A stretch of DNA of 64,000 nt. Source: CALMBW01 sp963779645. Its GTDB lineage: Bacteria > Actinomycetota > CADDZG01 > WHSQ01. Positions within the stretch are counted from its first letter, which is position 1, and every line of letters starts with the position of its first letter. The notes below the pieces were generated by a model. That model saw only the letters and a list, made by a program, of their open reading frames with translations. It ran no database searches and was not told where the DNA came from. Made by a program: the position numbers and the translations under genes. Shown here piece after piece: positions 48,108-57,411 of the stretch. The stretch covers positions 2,302,116 through 2,366,115 of the forward strand of contig CAVZYX010000005.1 in the NCBI GenBank assembly GCA_963779645.1. The letters run 5' to 3'.

Positions 48108-48125
48108 AATTACAAAGTTGTGATT
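48108..48125. promoter_or_regulatory. Second copy of the 18-bp palindrome, upstream of mraZ
   Basis: AATTACAAAGTTGTGATT differs from the dnaE-upstream copy only at one arm position and at the two central bases. It lies 12 bases upstream of the suggested -35, so it could bind an activator or a repressor. It is in the divergent gap between mraZ and the DUF559 gene. Confidence 0.45.
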
Positions 48126-48174
48126 AGTTACGGATGTTGTTCCTGTTAATGCTTGAGTTTGCGTAATAGTGCAT

Positions 48175-48195
48175 AAGTCGGTCTAAATCCGACTT
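48175..48195. repeat. Inverted repeat AAGTCGG-N7-CCGACTT
   Basis: Perfect 7-base arms around TCTAAAT in the same divergent gap (47953-48304, which contains no gene). It could be an operator for the DUF559 gene or a small hairpin; neither strand has a U-run beyond it, so it is not a typical terminator. Confidence 0.35.
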
Positions 48196-48304
48196 TCGCC
48201 CCACCCCAACTTTTCTCAAATCCAGCCGGCCGCCGCATTCCGTCGCCGATCTGGATGTGAGCAGGCTCACAGCGCGGCGGGACTGTGATTGGTCGACTGG
48301 CGGG

Positions 48305-49219
48305 ATGCTCGACCGAGATATCCAGATCGCGGCGGAGTCCGTCATGACCGATGGGGTCGTCACCCGCTCCGCCTTACGAGCCGGAGGGATGTCGCCACGA
48401 AGCATCGATCGACGGATCGCCAAAGGGTTGTTGATCACCATCTTTCCGGGGATCTATCGGTACGCCGGCCACCCGGACACTTGGCGGTCAAGGGTCAGGG
48501 CCTCGTTCCTCTGGGCCGGGGAGGGCGCACTGCTCAGCGGAGCCACAGTTCTGGCGTTGCACGGACTCGAGGGATTCACGGAACCAAAGATCGAGTTAAG
48601 CCTTCGCACTGGCAAAACGCATCCGGACGTCCTTAGTCGACGCATCTCGCTCAGCGATCAGCTCCCCCGCCGACCTATCGATGGCATGTGGGCAACGACC
48701 ATCGAGCGAGCTCTCCTCGACGCGTCCGCATCTCATGAAGCCATCGCGGTTGGCAAAGCTATGGACGACGCTCTCCGCCGTCGACTAACAAGTGTTCCGA
48801 AACTCAGGGGCGAGGCCGAAGCCTTTCGAGGAAGAGGCAAGCGTGGACTGGCAGCTTTCCGTCGGCTAGTACAAACCCGGGATCCAGACGATGCGAAGGT
48901 CCGCAGCGAGATGGAGACACGCATGCTCCGGATCCTTCGACAGATCCCCTCTCATAGGTTCATTCCGGACCATGCCGTCGAGGCCGACCACAAACGGTTT
49001 AAGTTCGACTTCGCAGTACCAGAGGTGCGGCTCGCCGTCGAATGTCACAGCCAAAGATGGCACGGCCCCTCAAGACTGAACTCGGACATGGCCCGCCACC
49101 GAAAGTTGACCCTTGACGGGTGGACGATCCTTTACTTCACGTGGGACGACGTCGTCTTTCGGCCACAGGAGGTTGAAGCCGAGATCCGCACGGCCCTCGC
49201 CTCCTCACTTCCGATCTAG
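48305..49219 (+). CDS. AbiEi-like winged-helix plus DUF559 nuclease-fold protein
   Basis: 304 residues from ATG 48305 (MLDRDIQIAAESV). The N-terminal region resembles the AbiEi antitoxin winged helix (VVTRSALRAGGMSPRSIDRRI, LITIFPGIYRYAG). The C-terminus has the DUF559/Vsr-like restriction-fold pattern FDFAVPEVRLAVECHSQ and RKLTLDGWTILYFTWDDV. Many actinobacteria carry several such genes. Despite the antitoxin-like domain no toxin gene is adjacent, so it may be a stand-alone nuclease or DNA-binding protein. Confidence 0.76.
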   Translation: MLDRDIQIAAESVMTDGVVTRSALRAGGMSPRSIDRRIAKGLLITIFPGIYRYAGHPDTWRSRVRASFLWAGEGALLSGATVLALHGLEGFTEPKIELSLRTGKTHPDVLSRRISLSDQLPRRPIDGMWATTIERALLDASASHEAIAVGKAMDDALRRRLTSVPKLRGEAEAFRGRGKRGLAAFRRLVQTRDPDDAKVRSEMETRMLRILRQIPSHRFIPDHAVEADHKRFKFDFAVPEVRLAVECHSQRWHGPSRLNSDMARHRKLTLDGWTILYFTWDDVVFRPQEVEAEIRTALASSLPI

Positions 49220-49269
49220 CGACGCATTCCGGCGCTGACCTGGATGTGAGTTGAGAATCCCTCGCGGGG

Positions 49270-49791
49270 TTAGGCGGGTTGGAGGTCGTCTAGGTGGAAG
49301 CGCATCTCTAGGTAGGGCTCCCAGGTTGGGTCTACGGCGTCTACGGCCACTCGGATCCAGACGGTGTCGTGCGGGGGCTTGGGGGGCCTTCTGAGGGCCA
49401 TCCCCACCTCTTTCATGTGGCGGTTCTCTTTACGGGAGTTGCAGGGCCGGCAGGCAGCCACCACGTTGTCCCAGGTGTGTCCCCCACCCTTAGAGCGGGG
49501 CACGATGTGATCGACGTTCTCGGCGGGCCGGCCGCAGTACTGGCACTCGAAATCGTCCCTAACGAAAACGGCCCGGCGTGACATGGACGCTCGGGCTCGG
49601 TATGGGACCTTTACGAAGTATCGGAGCTTGACCACGGTGGGGGCTCGGAACTCGAGGCTCTCGGAGCGGTAGATCGCCCCATTGGTGTGGATGATGTCCG
49701 CTTTCTCCTTGAGGGCGAGTACCAGCGCCCGCCGCACTGGGACCACGCACAGCGGTTGGTAAGAGGCGTTCAAAACCAACGCTCTGCCCAA
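49270..49791 (-). CDS. HNH endonuclease family protein
   Basis: 173 residues. N-terminal LVLNASYQPLCVVPVRRALVL is typical of a widespread actinobacterial/cyanobacterial HNH group. The HNH core is CQYCGRPAENVDHIVPRSKGG, NVVAACRPCNSRK. Cellular role unknown; no mobile element is evident beside it. Unlike the DUF222 type at 5961-7080, this frame is intact. Confidence 0.86.
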   Translation of the reverse strand: MGRALVLNASYQPLCVVPVRRALVLALKEKADIIHTNGAIYRSESLEFRAPTVVKLRYFVKVPYRARASMSRRAVFVRDDFECQYCGRPAENVDHIVPRSKGGGHTWDNVVAACRPCNSRKENRHMKEVGMALRRPPKPPHDTVWIRVAVDAVDPTWEPYLEMRFHLDDLQPA

Positions 49792-49851
49792 GGTGGGCCC
49801 ATCCTATAACCCGGCTTGCCCTAGTTAGTGGAAACCCGGGCGAAAAGGAAA

Positions 49852-49934
49852 GGGGCCGGGGTTAGCGAACCCTCTTCTCTCACAGGAGGTCGCTCAAACC
49901 AAGGCGTGAGATAAGAGGGTTCGTCCCGGCCCCC
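49852..49934. repeat. Long imperfect inverted repeat (hairpin) downstream of the rlpA-like gene
   Basis: Left arm 49852-49883 and right arm 49906-49934 form an inner 18-bp stem with one mismatch (CGAACCCTCTTCTCTCAC / GTGAGATAAGAGGGTTCG). A small bulge follows, then an outer 9-bp GGGGCCGGG/CCCGGCCCC stem; the loop is 22 bases. On the minus strand it is followed by TTTCCTTTTC, so it may end rlpA transcription. It is much longer than a standard terminator. Confidence 0.6.
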
Positions 49935-49955
49935 TGAAGCTCGAATCAGAAACGC

Positions 49956-50886
49956 TTAGCGGGTGACCCCGATCTCGTCGGTTCCGCTGAAGCCGAGACG
50001 TTCGGCGGTCTCTTGGGTCAGGTCCCAGTTCGCAGAACCCGAGTAGGGGCCGCGGTCGATCACCGAGACGGTGATGGAGCGACCGTGGTACAGGATGCTC
50101 ACCTTCGCGCCGCACGGAAGTGACCGGTGCGCTACACCGAGGGTCTCGGTCGTCAAGGTCTTGCCACAGGCCGTCGAGTTCCCATAGAAGCCGGGGCCGT
50201 ACCACGTTGCCATGTCGGCTCGATAGATCGTCAGTGGCTTGGTGACCTTCGCTGCAGAGTTCTGGACATCACCTTCGAAGATCGCCCGGACCTTCCGGTA
50301 ACCCTTGTGACGAGCCTTGAAAGTGTGCTCGAAGCGACCATCGCCAACACTCTGCATTCTCGAGGGTCTTCCACTCGCCGCCGACCTTCTGTTGCAGCAC
50401 TACGGAACGACCTGCAACCTCCGGATAGACGCGACCCGAGAGCTCGACTTTCCTCTCAACGAAGATGTCGTTAGGCCGCACCTTCAAGATGATGCGCGGC
50501 TTAACTTCGACGGTCACAACTTTGCTGTGCGTCTCGACACCCTCGACCGTGTTCCACCATGCAAGTCGAAAGTCCGATGTCTTGTGTAGACCGTCGCGCT
50601 CGAAGCGAACCTTCATCTCCGAGTCGACATTGCGTCGTGCGATGGTTTGCCATCCAGAATCGCCGCGACGTTGCTGCAGCTCTATTTCGTCTCCGGAAGT
50701 GCCGTTCTCGAGATGACCTTTGATCACCGCTGTTCTTCCGAACTGGACTTCGGCGGGGGCCGAATCGATCACCGGCTTAGGTGCCGATGTTTGGGCGTAT
50801 GCGATCGCCGGTACGAGTCCGACGAAGAACGCCATTGCAACGAGCCCGCTCAGGGCACGTCTCTTGTCGTAAGGACGGCGCGACAT
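49956..50886 (-). CDS. Secreted RlpA-like double-psi beta-barrel protein (one apparent extra base)
   Basis: Signal peptide at the N-terminus (ALSGLVAMAFFVGLVPAIAYA), then two Ig-like or bacterial repeat regions (VIKGHLENGTSGDEIELQQ; VELSGRVYPEVAGRSVVLQQ). A C-terminal RlpA-like barrel follows in another frame (ATWYGPGFYGNSTACGK, LPCGAKVSILYHGRSI, VIDRGPYSG, WDLTQETAERLG). Dropping one A near 50352 joins WKTLE to QSVGDGRF. The gene would encode about 309 residues and act in wall remodelling or glycan cleavage. A 365-base non-coding region lies upstream. Confidence 0.82.
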
Positions 50887-51251
50887 CGCGTCTCCTCTCC
50901 GTGTAGACGGCTAGCTCAAGCGCCAGTGGTGGCAATCACCGCCGTGGCCGGGATCTTGGGAAGGAGCCTCCGCTCAAGGGGCCCTCCGGCCTACCCCCGA
51001 TCCGAAATGCCAGGGGGCGCAAGGACCGGGTCACCCTAGCGGAGGTGCTAACTACTGCAAGCGGCCCGAGCCCTCGGGGAGAGTTATTAGGCACTGGGTG
51101 GAGGCGGGCCTTCCGGCCCCCTCCACAAGACAAGAGCGCGAAGTTCCTGCCCAATCCACAACGTTCTCTTGAGCACAAGCAGCTCCGCGCCCACACCGCC
51201 CCTGCGTGGCCGCCTATCCTTTCCAGACATCTATCAAGGAGGGCAACTCAC
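50887..51251. other. 365-base intergenic region with inverted repeats, possible structured leader
   Basis: No convincing gene. An 8-bp perfect inverted repeat CCTCCGCT (50967-50974) / AGCGGAGG (51038-51045) encloses a CCCCC/GGGGG hairpin with a 14-base loop. A separate GC hairpin (GGGCCTTCCGGCCC) lies near 51106-51119. RlpA-like wall genes of actinobacteria often have cyclic-di-AMP (ydaO) riboswitches, but I could not match the conserved ydaO blocks on either strand. Confidence 0.35.
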
Positions 51252-51467
51252 GTGGCCGGATGGGGAGACGACCCGGAGCTAGAGAAGCTTCGGAACCTGA
51301 TCGACGAAGGCTGGACGGTGGTCGAGATCCTCGAGGATCCGGATGCCGCGGGCGGACCCTCGGACACCGTGAAGCTGACCAAAGACGGCGCAGCCGAGAC
51401 GGTCACCTCAGACCACCTAGCGTTCCACCGTTACATCGAGGGTCTGAAAGAAGAAACCGGCCTTTAA
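51252..51467 (+). CDS. Hypothetical acidic 71-residue protein
   Basis: GTG 51252 has AAGGAGG 9 bases upstream. The product reads AGWGDDPELEKLRNLIDEGW and ends HRYIEGLKEETGL; soluble, acidic, no cysteine, no membrane helix. Family not recognised. It is tail-to-tail with the ABC ATPase gene: both stop codons share a TTAA at 51464-51467. Confidence 0.6.
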   Translation: MAGWGDDPELEKLRNLIDEGWTVVEILEDPDAAGGPSDTVKLTKDGAAETVTSDHLAFHRYIEGLKEETGL

Positions 51468-52155
51468 CCCACCGAGGCCTTGGGTTTGATCTGGCCGGCG
51501 GCGATCTCTTCCGCGTAGTGGCACGCGACGAATTGATCGGGCCGAAGTTCTCGTAGAACGGGGACCTCGTCGCGACATCCCTTCTCCTGAACGAACGGGC
51601 AACGCGTGTGGAAACGGCATCCCGCGGGAGGGTTGGTCGGTGACGGAAGGTCGCCTTGAAGGATGATGCGCTCGCGTCCTTGCTCGATCTCGGGGTCCGG
51701 TATCGGAACGGCCGAGAGCAGCGCCTTCGTGTACGGATGCAGCGGATCCGTGTAGAGCTTCTCGGACGGCGCGACTTCCATGATCTTGCCGAGGTACATA
51801 ACCGCGATGCGATCGCTGATGTGACGCACCACGGCCAGGTCATGCGCGACGAATAGATAGGTCAGGTCGAACTCTTCTTGCAAGTCCTCCAGAAGGTTGA
51901 TTATCTGAGCCTGGATAGAAACATCGAGGGCCGAGACGGGCTCGTCGGCCACGATGAGGTCGGGATTCAACGCTAGCGACCGTGCTAGTCCGATGCGCTG
52001 GCGCTGACCGCCAGAGAACTCGTGTGGATACCGGTTCGCCGCGTCGTGCGGAAGGCCGACTACCTCGAGGAGATGTTGGACCTTCTTATCCACCTCCTTC
52101 TTTGGAGTTCCATGGACTAGCAGCGGCTCGCCGACTATGTTCCCAACGTTCTGTC
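51464..52155 (-). CDS. Oligopeptide/dipeptide ABC transporter ATPase, C-terminal part (5' cut at join)
   Basis: About 228 residues of an OppF/DppF-type ATPase. Seen: ABC signature EFSGGQRQRIGLARSL, Walker B DLIVADEPVSALD, H-loop LFVAHDLAVV, and the oligopeptide-transporter tail PLHPYTKALLSAVP and CRFHTRCPF. The Walker A half is missing: upstream of NVGNIVGEPLLVHG the frame runs straight into unrelated PepSY sequence. The gene is therefore truncated by the junction near 52,155, not a functional fusion. Confidence 0.9.
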
Positions 52156-52170
52156 GTGGCCGAGCGCGGC
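52145..52170. other. Chimeric junction between two unrelated DNA segments
   Basis: On the minus strand, PepSY coding sequence (ILMLFAALG) passes within a few codons into the middle of an ABC ATPase (NVGNIVGEPL). Both genes lose their other half here. No insertion sequence, target duplication, integrase or tRNA is seen. Gene content changes from actinobacterial to proteobacterial and frameshift density rises sharply to the right. Confidence 0.85.
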
Positions 52171-53351
52171 GAACAACATCAGGATCTGGTTGGGTACGCC
52201 GAAGTAATTGCCCATGTGCAGCTGGACGCCCCATTCGACGGACTTCGCACCGATGCCGTAGTCGGCGAAGCTCACATCGTTGAGCACCGCGCCGCTGTAT
52301 TGATCGAGATGAATGGTGCGCTGGCCTTCGGGCTGATCCGGATAGGTGAACGCGGTGAACACATCGTGTTCGTCTCGCGGATAGATCAGTCGATAAGCGG
52401 TCGTCAAACCCGCTGCGGCGAAGATGCGCGCGGCTTGTCCCACATCGATAGGAGTCGCGCCAGTATGATGAGAGTGTGGCGCCGGCGCCTGTTCCAGCGT
52501 CCATGGAATGCCGGGCGTCGTCTCGGCGAGCGTCCGCTGCGGCGTGGACGCAGTGACATTGTGATTGACGTGAGCGCGATAGGACTCGGGATAGCCGATG
52601 CCGACGCCCGCCATCAGCCGGTTGAGATTGCCGCCCCATTCGGTGGCCCAGGGCAGCCCGGTGAATATCAGGAACAGCAGCAGCAACGACGTCCAGATAC
52701 CGCCCACGGCGTGCAGGTCTCGCCACAGACAGGCGGCCCTTGCGCAGCCGTGGGATGAACACGCCCATCAATTTGTTGGACGTGCGCGGCCACCACAGGA
52801 ACAGACCGGTGACGATCAGTACGATGGCCCAGCACGAGGCTACCTCCACCAGCACATCGCCTTTTTCGCCGAGCAGCAGCGTGCCATGCATGCGATCGGC
52901 GAAGCCGATCAGCGTGTTCTCATAAACATACGAGCCCAGCGCCTGGCCCGAGACGGGATCGACATACACGCGAAACGGCTGGCCCGTCGGCGGCGTGAGA
53001 AATACGGTAGCGGTTCGATCGGGCGCCGTGGGCAGATCGACACGCGTGGGCTTCGAGCCGGGGAACGTCAGCAACGCACTCTGCACCAGTCGCTCAGGCG
53101 GCAGGTGCGGCCCCGTGTGCCTGCATGAAGCGCCAGGACGGATTCTCGATGTCCTGGATCTCGGTGACGAACAGATAGATCGCGCCGGTCAAAGACAGGA
53201 TCAGCACGAAGGGTGCGACGATCAGCCCGGCGTAGAAATGCAGGCGGAAGATCGCTCGATGCAGCAGCGCCTGCGCGGCGCGGCTGCCGCTCGAGGGCAT
53301 GGCCTTCTCGGGCGACAGCGTCGATGCTCCGGGACCAGGAGTGTTGTTCAT
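52160..53351 (-). CDS. PepSY-domain membrane protein 1 (3' cut at join, frameshifted)
   Basis: Read in three frames: 53351 to about 53092 (MNNTPGPGAS...; helix IVAPFVLILSLTGAIYLF), then about 53092-52745 (FRVYVDPVSGQALGSYV; helix WAIVLIVTGLFLWWPR), then about 52740-52160 (WRDLHAVGGIWTSLLLLF; IHLDQYSGAVL). Two single-base corrections join them. PepSY transmembrane proteins (PiuB-like) accompany TonB receptors and are thought to reduce or release the imported metal at the inner membrane. The ATG overlaps the receptor stop (ATGA). Confidence 0.84.
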
Positions 53352-55520
53352 GCGTCGAGCCTCGGAGTCAGAACGACTCGGATGAGCGAGACTTCCCAGC
53401 TTCTCGGCTCGCCAAGGAACACCAGCCCCGAGGCATAGCCGGACCAGTCGGCATACAGCTCATCCGTGAGATTCCGGCCTCGCAACGTGACGGTGGCGAA
53501 CGGCGCCCGCCACGCGACGCGGCATCGAGCACGGTGAAGTCCGTCGACTTTCACTGTGTTGGCGTTGGAGGTGAAGAAGTCGCCATTGTGGCGGACGATG
53601 CCGGTGAACGTGAGCGGCCACGCTTGCGGCGAGTAGGTCGCCACGAAATCCACCAGCTTCTCGGGCACGTTCGGCGGCCGGTTGCCGGAGCGGTCGACGC
53701 CGCCGGCTTCGATCAGCTCGTCGAACTCCGCTTCGCAACAGTGTCGCGCCAAGTTCGAACGTCAGCTCATCGGTGGCGGTCCAGGTCAGCGACACTTCGC
53801 CGCCCTTGGAGATCTGGCTGCCACCCTGCACGGTCACGGCCGGATTCGCCGGGTCGCGCGTGAGAATGTCGTCCTGCGGATATGGAATACGGAGGCGATG
53901 AGTTGCAGCCGCTCGCTGCCGAGCGAGCGTCTTGATGCCGGCCTCGTAGGATTCGCCGGTGGAGACCTCGAACGATGCGTTGGCTGGCGCTCATGAACAG
54001 CAAGCCGCTGACGGGCAGGGCGGCACGGGTGAACTGCGCGAACAGCTGGGTCTGCGGCAGCACATTGTAGACGGTGCCGAGGCGCCAGGAGACCGGGTCA
54101 TAGTCCTGACCATACGTCGAGACCGCGCCGTTGGTGACGTTGAGACGCGGCGATCGAGCTCGAAGTCGTCCAGACGCACGCCGCCGACCAGCAGCCAGTC
54201 CGGCGTCAGGTTGAACGCGTCCTCGGCGAAGAACGAGCGCGCCTTCACGTCGGCGGTCACGTCCTGGCGGGTGGCGAAATTCGCGGGCGTGTCGGCAAGG
54301 AACAGCCCCGCGCCGGCGCAAACGGATCGACCGACGCCCGCCGAGCCGAAGCGGCGCACGGTGAAGAAGTCGGTGTCGCCGATCTTCGACGCCGGCCGTG
54401 AAGCGGTTGCGATGGCCGCCGATATTGCCGTCAAAGGCGACGTGCACGCGCTGATTCCAATACTGATGATCGTGCGTGATCAGCGAGGCGCCGCGGTCGA
54501 TCAAGCCGGTGGCCGGCGTTGAACGTATATTCGTCGGCGTCGCGCCAATGGCGGTCGGCTGTCATACCAGCTGGTGTCGCTGACGATGCGCCAGGCATCG
54601 TCGAGCCGATATTCGGCTCGCGCACGCAGCCAGGTCGAGCTCCGAGCCCATGTCGCCGTCGGTCGACGTTGAAGTTCAGGTCGCGCATGGATTTGTCGAG
54701 CACCAGGCCGGCGCTGCCCGAGACCACGTCGGATGGATCGCGCGCAACGGCGGCGCGACACCAGCGGCGTGCCGTAGTAGGCGCTGTCGAGAAGTCGTCC
54801 TCGAAGCGATCGACCGACAGCAGTGACGCCAGGTCGTCGTTCGGTCGGATCAGCAGCGAGCAGCGTACCCGCGATGGTCTCCGAGTCGGTATCGCTGATC
54901 CAGCCCTCCGAGCGCGCATAAGAAACAGTCGCCGCGCAGCGCGACCGTCTCGCCGAGCGGCAGGTTCAGATCGCCCGCGAGGCGGCCGGTATCCTGGCTG
55001 CGCGTAGCTCGCGAGCACCTCGCCGCTGGTCCTATCCAGACTGCGGCCGGCGGGGCACGAAGTTGATCGCGCCGGCCAGCGCGCCTTCGCCCGAGGTCAC
55101 CGACGCCGGTCCCTTGATGACTTCGATGCGCTCGAAGCTCCAGGCATCCCAGTTGCGTACGCCGACATCGGAGTTGGCCATGCGCACGCCGTCGTAGAGA
55201 TAGTTGATCGCGCGATGGAAGCCTCGCATCGATGCGGCACCCACCGAGCCGGGCAGGTTGCCGGAGTTCACGCCGGGCGCGGCGTTCATCGCTTCCAGCG
55301 CGGTTCGCACGCCTTGCACCTGGAAGTCCTCCTGCGTGACGACGTCGACGATGGCAGGGATTTCGCGATTGCTCAGCCCCAGACGCCCGCCGACTTCGGT
55401 GCGAGCATCGAGAAGGCGCTGGCCGGTAACCACCACCGTGTCATCGTCCTCCGCGGCAAAGCTCTGTGCTGGCGTCAAGATGACGGTGCTGACGGCGATG
55501 ACGAGACCCCGGTGGATCAT
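53348..55520 (-). CDS. TonB-dependent receptor 1 (multiple frameshifts)
   Basis: Outer-membrane importer. N-terminus: signal peptide ending AQSFA, TonB-box-like DDTVVVTGQRL, and plug domain (VVTQEDFQVQGVRTALEAM, GFHRAINYLYDGVRM, FERIEVIKGPASVTSGEGA) as in siderophore-type receptors. Barrel segments are recognisable in several frames (SVDRFEDDFSTAPTT; RSFFAEDAFNLTPDWLLVGG; YNVLPQTQLFAQFTRAALP; VTLRGRNLTDELYADW). The ligand is not set by sequence; neighbours suggest a copper or metallophore complex. At least five frame changes are needed. Confidence 0.84.
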
Positions 55521-55590
55521 GCTTGTCCCTTGAGTGACTGGTAGTCGGTACGAAGACCGAAAGAGCTATTGTCGAGTTATTGGGGCCCGG

Positions 55591-55619
55591 ATGCCTGCGA
55601 CATTCCGTCGCAGGCATCG
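55591..55619 (+). promoter_or_regulatory. Palindromic operator copy 1 (redoxin / receptor 1 gap)
   Basis: Perfect 12-base arms GATGCCTGCGAC / GTCGCAGGCATC around ATTCC. The core GCGAC-ATTCC-GTCGC recurs at 57393-57411 and 58013-58031. It lies 87 bases before the redoxin start, with AACAATT 28 bases downstream. Between divergent genes, so it might control both. Confidence 0.6.
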
Positions 55620-55705
55620 CCTGCCCGATCGATTTGGCCTAACAATTCTTATCTGTAGGCGCCGGTCACCGATAGGAGACTAGCCGGCACCGACGGTCAC
55701 ATGGA

Positions 55706-56344
55706 GTGCTCGAAGCATGCGTTCGCGATCTGTTCGTTGCTCTGTCTGTGTTGCTCGGTGCCTCGACGGCGTTTGCACTCACGCCCGGCGCGGTAATGGA
55801 TAATTTCAACGCCATCGATCACCAGGGAACGGCGCACACGCTGTATGCCTCGGCGGACCGCAAGGCGATCGTGCTGATGGTGCAGGGAAATGGCTGCCCG
55901 ATCGTGCGGCTCGCCTTGCCGGGTTTGAAGGAGATTCGAAGCCGCTATCAACAGCGGGGTGTCGAGTTCCTGTTGCTGAACTCGAATCTTCAGGACACGC
56001 GAGAACTGGTGGCGCAAGAAGCGCAGAAATTCGCGATCGACTTCCCGATTCTGCTCGACCAGGACCAGCGCATTGGCGAGGCGCTGCAGGTGGTTCGTAC
56101 TTCGGAAGTGTTCGTGATCGAGCCACGGACCTGGAAATTGGTCTATCGCGGTCCGATCGACGATCGCCTCTCGTATGAAAAGCAAAAGCCGGCAGAGAAA
56201 CATTATCTGACCGATGCGCTGGACGCAGTGCTGGCGGGTCGGCCGGTCAAAGTGGCGAGTGCCGATGGGGTAGGTTGCCTGGTCAATTTTCCCGACCGGA
56301 AGGACGCGGCCGCGATGCCGCCGATGGACCATTCAAAGCACTAG
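55706..56344 (+). CDS. Exported redoxin-domain protein with Met/His-rich tail
   Basis: 212 residues from GTG 55706; signal-like LFVALSVLLGASTAFA precedes the mature LTPGAVMDNF. Thioredoxin fold with a single cysteine at the usual CxxC place (GNGCPIVR) and a second in GVGCLVNFP near the C-terminus. The end, AAAMPPMDHSKH, could bind copper. It may handle thiol or metal redox in the periplasm. The start is uncertain: a GGAG at 55674 is not well placed, so a small sequence error near the 5' end is possible. Confidence 0.74.
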   Translation: MLEACVRDLFVALSVLLGASTAFALTPGAVMDNFNAIDHQGTAHTLYASADRKAIVLMVQGNGCPIVRLALPGLKEIRSRYQQRGVEFLLLNSNLQDTRELVAQEAQKFAIDFPILLDQDQRIGEALQVVRTSEVFVIEPRTWKLVYRGPIDDRLSYEKQKPAEKHYLTDALDAVLAGRPVKVASADGVGCLVNFPDRKDAAAMPPMDHSKH

Positions 56345-56353
56345 CCGACAAGG

Positions 56354-57191
56354 TTACTGGTGAGGGGACGTGTATGTCGTCAGAATCGCCGTGGCAATGA
56401 GCACTGCGCCGATGCAAACAAGCTCGGCGCCAATCATGCTACGTAGCGAGCATATGGCCAGCGCATCGCCTGTGGCCAGCCGCGGTGTGAGACGAGTCTT
56501 GTTATAGTTCGCAAGTGCGAGCGCCACGATGGCGATGCCGATCTTCACGGCCAGCCACTGTCCATAGCCGGACAGCCAAGGATCATGGTCGAATTCAACC
56601 AATGTCCCGATGAGTAGCAGCCCGGCGATGACCAGCCCGCCAACCAGCCCGAAAGCAATTGCGCTGAAGCGGCGCACGAGTGCTGCCACGACGGTGTGAT
56701 CGGCGCTGACTGCAGGCATCTCGCAAGATCCAGAGCGAAGCGAACCACCAGGCCGCGAGCGATACGTGTAGGAATGCGACGAGTCCCGCGGTGAACCCCT
56801 CCGCTGCCGCATGACCATTGAACGCGAAAGATGCCGTTACGAGGGCTGCGTTGCTGAGCTGTGTCGCACCAGCGGATTCATCGTCGCCGGCTCCAAGCAG
56901 GAGCAATGCTGAGCCGGTGATTTGCAGACAGATCGCCGCGCCGACTCCAGAAAGGAAGACAGCCGAGAGCGTCGCGGTGTCGAACTCGCCACCGAGCCGG
57001 AGAATCAAACATCCGGTGCTCGCCAGCACCGCGAGAATCGTGATCAGCGCCCCTCGTTGCGTCAGTTGCGACAAGATGCGTGTGCTGTCCGCTGGAAGCT
57101 GCAGCGTCGCCCGCGCGAAAATAGCGCCAGTACAGGAAAGAACTCCCGCGTATAGCAGTGCTTTTAGTAGCGCGGCGAGTGCATCCAGCAT
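56354..57191 (-). CDS. CopD-family copper membrane protein (one frameshift)
   Basis: Start ATG 57191 (MLDALAALLKALLYAGVL). About eight hydrophobic segments: FARATLQLP, LITILAVLASTGCLIL, FNGHAAAEGFTAGLVAFLHV, AWWFASLWIL. In the next frame after about 56760 come VVAALVRRFSAIAFG and WLAVKIGIAIVALALANYNK. The pattern matches the CopD/PcoD inner-membrane copper proteins (conserved HxxxAxxW-like HVSLAAWW, and K-NK near the end). Likely moves copper across the inner membrane. One extra base near 56755 breaks the frame. Confidence 0.78.
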
Positions 57192-57392
57192 GCAATTCGT
57201 GTCTGCGGTCGTGCAGTGGAGCGCGAGTATGAATGAGCTGCACACCGCCTGACCATTCCTGGCATGCAGCCTTGCCGATCGACGGCCGAACGCGACGAGA
57301 CCAGGTGAGCCAGCAGGTGCACCGCCAGGGCCAGCGATCGCGCTTCCTGGTCTCGATTCTGCGGGATCGCGCCACGGCCGAACGGCGATGCC

Positions 57393-57411
57393 CTGCGACA
57401 TTTCGTCGCAG
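57393..57411 (+). promoter_or_regulatory. Palindromic operator copy 2 (upstream of the copper-uptake-associated gene)
   Basis: CTGCGAC-ATTTC-GTCGCAG, arms of 7. A -10-like GATAATT follows with 25 bases between the palindrome core and AATT, the same distance as at copy 3. The rest of the 57192-57516 gap between divergent CopD and the downstream gene shows no gene or other signal that I could support. Confidence 0.6.

Noticed and set aside
48305..49219. Type IV toxin-antitoxin pair (AbiEi/AbiEii)
   Set aside because: Only the AbiEi-like winged helix is present, fused to a DUF559 nuclease fold; no nucleotidyltransferase toxin is adjacent.
50887..51251. Cyclic-di-AMP (ydaO) or cobalamin riboswitch upstream of the rlpA-like gene
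   Set aside because: Some short look-alikes occur (for example GGGGGTAGG, GCTAAC) but the ordered conserved blocks of either class are not found on either strand.
52145..52170. Natural horizontal transfer of the copper locus into the actinobacterium
   Set aside because: No integrase, transposase, tRNA target or repeat at the join, both border genes are cut, and the right part needs an outer membrane. A chimera explains more.
51464..53086. A continuous 540-residue minus-strand frame joining PepSY sequence to an ABC ATPase
   Set aside because: The middle third (about 52,740-52,160) is out-of-frame PepSY sequence and the ATPase lacks its Walker A half; the frame crosses the chimeric join, so it is not a real fusion protein.
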